47,588 bases of DNA from Sphingomonadales bacterium Ga0077531 (lineage in GTDB: Bacteria; Pseudomonadota; Alphaproteobacteria; Sphingomonadales; Sphingomonadaceae): positions 1-47,588 of the forward strand of contig LNED01000002.1 in the NCBI GenBank assembly GCA_001464915.1, read 5' to 3'. A program made the position numbers and the translations under genes. This document shows, piece by piece, positions 41,714 through 47,588 of the stretch (its first letter is position 1; each line of letters starts with the position of its first letter). The notes beneath the pieces were generated by a model, which worked only from the letters and a program-made list of their open reading frames with translations, ran no database searches and had not been told where the DNA came from.

Positions 41714-42516
41714 CCACCCCGCCGCCCGCACCTCTGCGCCTGATGGTCGCCACCCCGCTGTATGGCGGGGCGGAGGCTGACTATCTGCGCAGTGTGGTCG
41801 GGTTGACGGGCGCGGCTGAGCGGCGGGGTACGCCGTGCAGCTTTGCCTGGCTTAGCAATAATGCGGTGATCGACCGGGCGCGCAATGTGCTCGCTGCGGC
41901 CTTCCTGCAATCGGATGCCACCCACATGATGTTCGTGGATGGCGATATCGGGTTCGATCCCGAACAGGTGCTCGATCTGCTCACCCGGATGCTGGCCGAT
42001 GATCGCCTCGCGGTGGTCGGCGCGCCGTGCCCCAAGCGGCGGATCAACTGGAGCCTTGTGGCCTCGGCTGCGGCCAAGGGGCTGGGGCAGGGCGATCCGG
42101 CGGCGCTGGAGAAATACGCAGGCGTGTTCGCGCTCGACCCGCTCGATCCGCAGGCGAGTTTCCGGGTGGACGAACCGCTTGAACTTGTGCGCGTTGGCAC
42201 CGGGTTGATGGTGATCCGCCGCGATGTGATCGAAGCGCTGTGCGCGCGCCACCCCGAATTGCGGTACGCCGCTGATGCTTTGGACCGCGAAAGCGGGTTG
42301 GCGAGCGACACGCTGACCGCGCTGTTCCAGCCGTTGATCGATCCCGACACCGGACACTTGCTATCTGATGACTACGCCTTCTGCCGCCGCGTGCGGGATG
42401 CGGGCTACCGCATCTGGCTCGCGCCGTGGATGCGCACCACCCACACCGGCCCGGCGCGGTTCGCCGGGACGCTTGCCGATCTGGCGCAATTGAGCGCCGC
42501 ACCAGCCCCCGCCTGA
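41710..42516 (+). CDS. GT-A-type glycosyltransferase-like protein
   Basis: This 268-residue protein has a GT-A-like fold pattern: [58 protein letters not shown] with a DGD (DxD) metal motif, then [11 protein letters not shown] and [18 protein letters not shown], and [21 protein letters not shown]. It resembles the Anp1/MMN9-like mannosyltransferases. The sugar and acceptor are unknown. It lies inside the gcv operon, coupled to gcvH by an ATGA overlap. This is unusual and may only reflect cotranscription. Confidence 0.72.
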   Translation: MTTPPPAPLRLMVATPLYGGAEADYLRSVVGLTGAAERRGTPCSFAWLSNNAVIDRARNVLAAAFLQSDATHMMFVDGDIGFDPEQVLDLLTRMLADDRLAVVGAPCPKRRINWSLVASAAAKGLGQGDPAALEKYAGVFALDPLDPQASFRVDEPLELVRVGTGLMVIRRDVIEALCARHPELRYAADALDRESGLASDTLTALFQPLIDPDTGHLLSDDYAFCRRVRDAGYRIWLAPWMRTTHTGPARFAGTLADLAQLSAAPAPA

Positions 42517-42552
42517 TCTCTCTCCCACCCAAGCCACGGAACCTGCAAACCC

Positions 42553-43937
<1,385 letters not shown>

Positions 43938-43938
<1 letters not shown>

Positions 43939-45497
43939 TGAACGCCCCCAACCAATCCGGCTGGAAGCCTGCCATGGTCGCCTCTGAAGGCGCTTATAAC
44001 GGTCCCGCCACCACCACCGGCAACCGCGCGCTGATGCTGGAAGAGCCGCTGCTGTTCGAGATTGGCCGCGTTGATGTGACCGGGGTGGATTTGCCTCCGG
44101 TCGACGCTGCCGCGCCCTCACGCCTCGGCAATCTCGCCCGCTCGGAAGCCATCGGCCTCGTCGGCCTGACCGAGCCTGAGACTGTGCGCCATTACACGCG
44201 GCTCAGCCGCCAGAACTACGGTATTGATCTCGGCTTCTTCCCGCTCGGCAGCTGCACCATGAAGCACAACCCGCGCCTGAACGAGAAAGTCGCGCGGCTG
44301 CCGGGTTTTGCCGATATCCACCCGCTCCAGCCGGTTTCCACGGTGCAGGGCGCACTGGAGGTGATGAACGAGCTCGCCCATTGGCTGATCACGCTGACCG
44401 GGATGCACGGCGTCGCAATGAGCCCCAAGGCCGGCGCGCATGGCGAGCTGTGCGGGATGCTCTGCATCCGCGCGGCCTTGGAAGCCCGCGGCGATGCGCG
44501 CGAAGTGGTGCTTGTGCCGGAAAGCGCCCACGGCACCAATCCGGCGACCGCGGCTTTCGCCAATTACCGGGTCGAGAATATCCCCGCCACCCCCGAAGGC
44601 CGGGTTGATCTCGCCGCATTGAAAGCCCGTCTTGGGCCGGATGTGGCGGCGGTGATGATCACCAACCCCAATACTTGCGGGCTGTTCGAAGCGGATCTGC
44701 GCGAAATCTCCGACGCGGTGCACGCGGCAGGCGGCTACGTCTATTGCGACGGCGCGAACTTCAACGCCATCGTCGGCAAAGTGCGCCCAGGCGATCTTGG
44801 CGTCGATGCGATGCACATCAACCTGCACAAGACCTTCTCCACCCCGCACGGCGGCGGCGGGCCGGGATCGGGGCCGGTGGTGTTGTCGGAAGCGCTCGCG
44901 CCGTTCGGCCCGATGCCCTTCACCGCCCGCACGGCGGACGGCGTTGTGCATCTGGTCGAGGAAGAAAGCGCCGAGGAATTCGGCCACACGCAGGCATTCG
45001 GCCGCATGACCGCGTTCCACGGGCAGATGGGGATGTTCACCCGCGCGCTCACTTATATCCTCAGCCACGGGGCCGATGGGTTGAAGCAGGTGGCCGAAGA
45101 CGCGGTACTCAACGCCAATTACATCCTGCGGTCGATGGAGGATATTCTCCATGCGCCCTTCGCGGATAGCGGGCCGTGCATGCACGAGGCGCTGTTCGGC
45201 GATAAGGATTTCGGCGGCGATCTGTCGACGTTGGATGTGGCCAAGGGCCTGATCGACGAGGGCTATCACCCGATGACGGTGTATTTCCCGCTGGTCGTCC
45301 ATGGCGCGATGCTGGTCGAACCGACCGAAACCGAAAGCAAGGCCGCGATCGACCAGTTCATCACCGCCTTCCGGGCGGTGGTTGAGCGTGCGCTGGCAGG
45401 CGACGAGGCGTTAAAGCAGGCGCCTTATTTTGCGCCCCGGCGCAGGCTTGATGAAACGGCAGCGGCGCGCAAGCCGAAGCTGGCTTACGAAGGGTAA
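43938..45497 (+). CDS. gcvPB: Glycine dehydrogenase (decarboxylating), subunit 2
   Basis: This 519-residue protein is the C-terminal half of the split P protein and carries the pyridoxal phosphate site: NLHKTFSTPHGGGGPGSGPV contains the lysine of the PLP Schiff base. Other motifs are LGSCTMKHNPRLNEK, PKAGAHGELCGMLCIRAA and YCDGANFNAIVG. The ATG at 43938 with AGGAG at 43925-43929 is preferred over a GTG three bases upstream. The stop abuts the stop of the convergent flippase gene with no bases between, so no terminator fits there. Confidence 0.93.
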
Positions 45498-46802
45498 TTA
45501 ACGCTCCGGAGGAGGGGCAAACGTTGCCTCCTCCTCCGGGACGACCTCAAGCCGGAACTGTTTCAGGTTCAGCATCGCGATAAAGAACCCGACCACCGCG
45601 ATGATGCTCGACCCGAGCATCGCGAAGGCCGCGCCTTGCGCGCCTTTCCACTCGATCGCCATTTCCAGCATCACCAGCGCCAGGATCGTCGGGGCAAGTC
45701 GGACGAGGAAGGCGACATGCGCCTTGCCCGCCGATACCAGCAGCGATTCTAGGCTCGCGCCGACCAGTTCGACCGCGCCGGCGATCGAGAGGATGATCAT
45801 TGCCCAGTAAAACCCTTTGAACTCGTCGCCGGCAATCAGGCCCAACCCTTCGCGCCCGAAGAAAATCGCGCTCACCACCGCCGTGATCCCGGCAATCGCG
45901 GCGATATTGGCCATGCGCCGGGCAATCTCCACCGCATTGTCGCGCGCTTGCACCAGTTCGGGCAGGATCGCCTTGGATATCGTCTGCGCCAGCGCGATCA
46001 GGGCCACGCCCAATTGGTTCGCGATGCGGAAACCGCCTGCAAGGTACGCCCCGCCAAAAGTGCCGACCAGCAGGATCATCACCTGCTTGCCCGCCACCGC
46101 CAGACTACCCGACATGTTGGTGGAAAGCACGAACCGCCATGCGTCGTTGTGGCGCGCCGGAATGGTGCGCAGGCTGATCGAGGCGAGCGTGACCGGCTGC
46201 ACGCGCGCGGCCACCACCCACAGCGCAAACGCGGTCGCCACTTCGGATGCGGTAAAGGCGAGAATGAAGCCGGTCACATCGGGCATCAGCCACCACGCCA
46301 GCACCGCGCCGCCCGCGCGGATGATCGGCTGCACCGCTTCGGCCCAGGTTGCCTTGCCATATTCCGAATGGAGCCGCAGCATGCCTGTCGGCGTGGTGCG
46401 GATCGTCATGAGCGAAATCACGCAATAGAAGAACGTCAGCCACATCAGTTCTGTCGGCACGTCGAGCCACAGCGGTGCGGTCAGCACCAGCAGCACCGAG
46501 GCGAGCGTGCCGACCACCATCGACACAATGTCGAGCGCGACCGCAAATCCGGTCGCCTCACGCGCGCGGGCGATATCGACGCCGGGTTGGTCAGGGTTCG
46601 CGCCCCAGCGGACAATGAACTGCCAGGTCTGGAAGCTGGAAAAGCCGGTGACCGCCTGCCCCAGCGCGATGATCAGCGCGAAGTGCCCAAACCCGTTGGT
46701 GCCCAAGGTGCGCGCTGCGATGGCGAGGTAGACAAGGCTCAGCACCGCGTTGAACCCGCGCCCGCCGAGCAGCCAGCCCATATTGGCGAAAACCTGCTTC
46801 AT
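45498..46802 (-). CDS. Polysaccharide/O-antigen flippase-like membrane protein
   Basis: This 434-residue integral membrane protein has about 12-14 hydrophobic segments and the MATE/PST flippase start MKQVFANMGWLLGGRGFNAVLSLVYLAIAARTLGTNGFGHFALI (cf. Wzx family). It should move lipid-linked oligosaccharides across the inner membrane. The substrate is unknown; the wecB-wecC genes are 42 kb away. It ends with a short acidic cytoplasmic tail (EVVPEEEATFAPPPER). It is on the minus strand and convergent with gcvPB. Confidence 0.82.
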   Translation of the reverse strand: MKQVFANMGWLLGGRGFNAVLSLVYLAIAARTLGTNGFGHFALIIALGQAVTGFSSFQTWQFIVRWGANPDQPGVDIARAREATGFAVALDIVSMVVGTLASVLLVLTAPLWLDVPTELMWLTFFYCVISLMTIRTTPTGMLRLHSEYGKATWAEAVQPIIRAGGAVLAWWLMPDVTGFILAFTASEVATAFALWVVAARVQPVTLASISLRTIPARHNDAWRFVLSTNMSGSLAVAGKQVMILLVGTFGGAYLAGGFRIANQLGVALIALAQTISKAILPELVQARDNAVEIARRMANIAAIAGITAVVSAIFFGREGLGLIAGDEFKGFYWAMIILSIAGAVELVGASLESLLVSAGKAHVAFLVRLAPTILALVMLEMAIEWKGAQGAAFAMLGSSIIAVVGFFIAMLNLKQFRLEVVPEEEATFAPPPER

Positions 46803-46935
46803 GGAGGATCAGGCGCGGGCCGGGAACTTAACCATAGAGGGCGGCCTTAGCCGCAAAGCGTGCAACTCGCCAAGCGGGGATGGCGCGAGGGACGCAACAA
46901 ATGCGGCGGAGCGACCTGCGCCCCGCCGCTATGCC

Positions 46936-47588
46936 TCACCCCATGGTCGGGATGATGAAGGCGTTGGTGCCGTCTGGCGAGCCGTCGGGCCAGCGTTGGG
47001 TGATCTTCTTGTTCTTGGTCCAGAACCGCAGGCCTTCGGTGCCGTATTGGTCGATGTCGCCAAAGCCCGAACGCTTCCACCCGCCGAAGCTGTGGTAGGC
47101 GACCGGCACGGGGATCGGCACATTGATGCCGACCATGCCCACATTCACCCGCGCGGCAAATTCGCGCGCGGCGCGACGCCGTTGCCGTATTGGTGCTCGG
47201 ACGGCAGGCGCACCGCTTCCTCGAAGTCCGCTGCGCGCATGATCTGAAGCACCGGGCCGAAGATTTCTTCCTGATAGCTCTTCATCTGCGGGGTGACGTG
47301 ATCAATCAGCGTCGGGCCGACGAAGAAGCCTTTCTCATGCCCCTGCAAGCTGAACCCGCGCCCATCGACGACGATTTCGCCGCCCTCTTCTTCGGCCGTG
47401 GTGATCCATTGTTCGACCCGCGCCTTGTGTTCGGGCGTGACCACCGGGCCATAATGCGCGTCGGGATCGTTGGAGACGCCGATCCGCAGGGCAGCGATTG
47501 CGGGGAGCAGCTTTTCTCGCAGGGCATTGGCGGTCTTCTCACCCACCGGGACCACCACCGGCAGCGCCATGCAGCGTTCTCCTGCCGA
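46936..47588 (-). pseudogene. mmsA: Methylmalonate-semialdehyde dehydrogenase, frameshifted and cut by the window edge
   Basis: The sequence runs in from the right edge with SAGERCMALPVVVPVG, holding the catalytic cysteine (codon 47571-47573), then GPVVTPEHKARVEQWI and [15 protein letters not shown] and [10 protein letters not shown]. Family members continue IFTRDG...AAREF here, but the frame reads PRANLPRG and stops at 47145. The second part resumes in another frame ([39 protein letters not shown] ... FIIPTMG). The missing stretch is about 22 bases, which shifts the frame. The enzyme converts methylmalonate semialdehyde to propionyl-CoA in valine breakdown. The gap may be a real mutation or an assembly error. 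Confidence 0.82.

Overview
The window looks like a chromosome segment from a Sphingomonadales alphaproteobacterium, most likely Erythrobacteraceae (Erythrobacter/Porphyrobacter-like). The basis is high-GC codon use in the core genes, a methionine synthase split in two, Sphingomonad-type small stress proteins, and a protein resembling BciA, the 8-vinyl reductase of bacteriochlorophyll synthesis. Species cannot be read from the sequence alone. All functions come from reading motifs and family resemblance; no database search was run.

Left part (1-12265) is accessory. After about 900 bases with no gene come wecC-wecB (UDP-ManNAcA precursor synthesis). Next are a two-gene IS1595-type unit in which one of the two transposase-like proteins has lost its catalytic residues, a FitAB-type toxin-antitoxin pair, and two membrane-anchored PilZ proteins. 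The PilZ genes flank a translationally coupled DUF3489-DUF2924-serine recombinase cassette with a ParB-like stub. Long stretches here hold no convincing gene.

Middle (12266-20320) is an integrated island of about 8 kb in a tRNA-Thr(CGT) gene. It is bounded by 46/45-nt direct repeats, with a second set of repeats inside each end that look like integrase arm sites. It carries a P4-type integrase, an AlpA-like excisionase, an HUH/YxxK Rep-like protein preceded by hairpins and iteron-like words, a 1097-residue single-chain restriction-modification enzyme of type ISP architecture without a helicase, a secreted HExxH protein overlapping it, and a cargo protein of unknown role. This is the best candidate for an undescribed system: a compact, possibly satellite-like defence island.

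Right of the island the core resumes. There is a VIT-type metal transporter, then a run of minus-strand stress genes (PA2169/DUF2383, DUF883-like, CsbD, two tiny membrane proteins), then a giant CheB-CheR-PAS-kinase-REC-REC-LuxR fusion. After an SDR, an N-acyl-D-amino-acid deacylase-like hydrolase, a MAPEG protein and the BciA-like reductase comes a methionine-cycle operon: an ArsR-methyltransferase regulator with its own palindromic operator, metF, and split metH, followed by a serine hydrolase. A cation:proton antiporter diverges from a glycine-cleavage operon headed by a tandem glycine riboswitch (gcvT-gcvH-glycosyltransferase-gcvPA-gcvPB). A polysaccharide flippase and a frameshifted mmsA, cut by the window edge, close the window.
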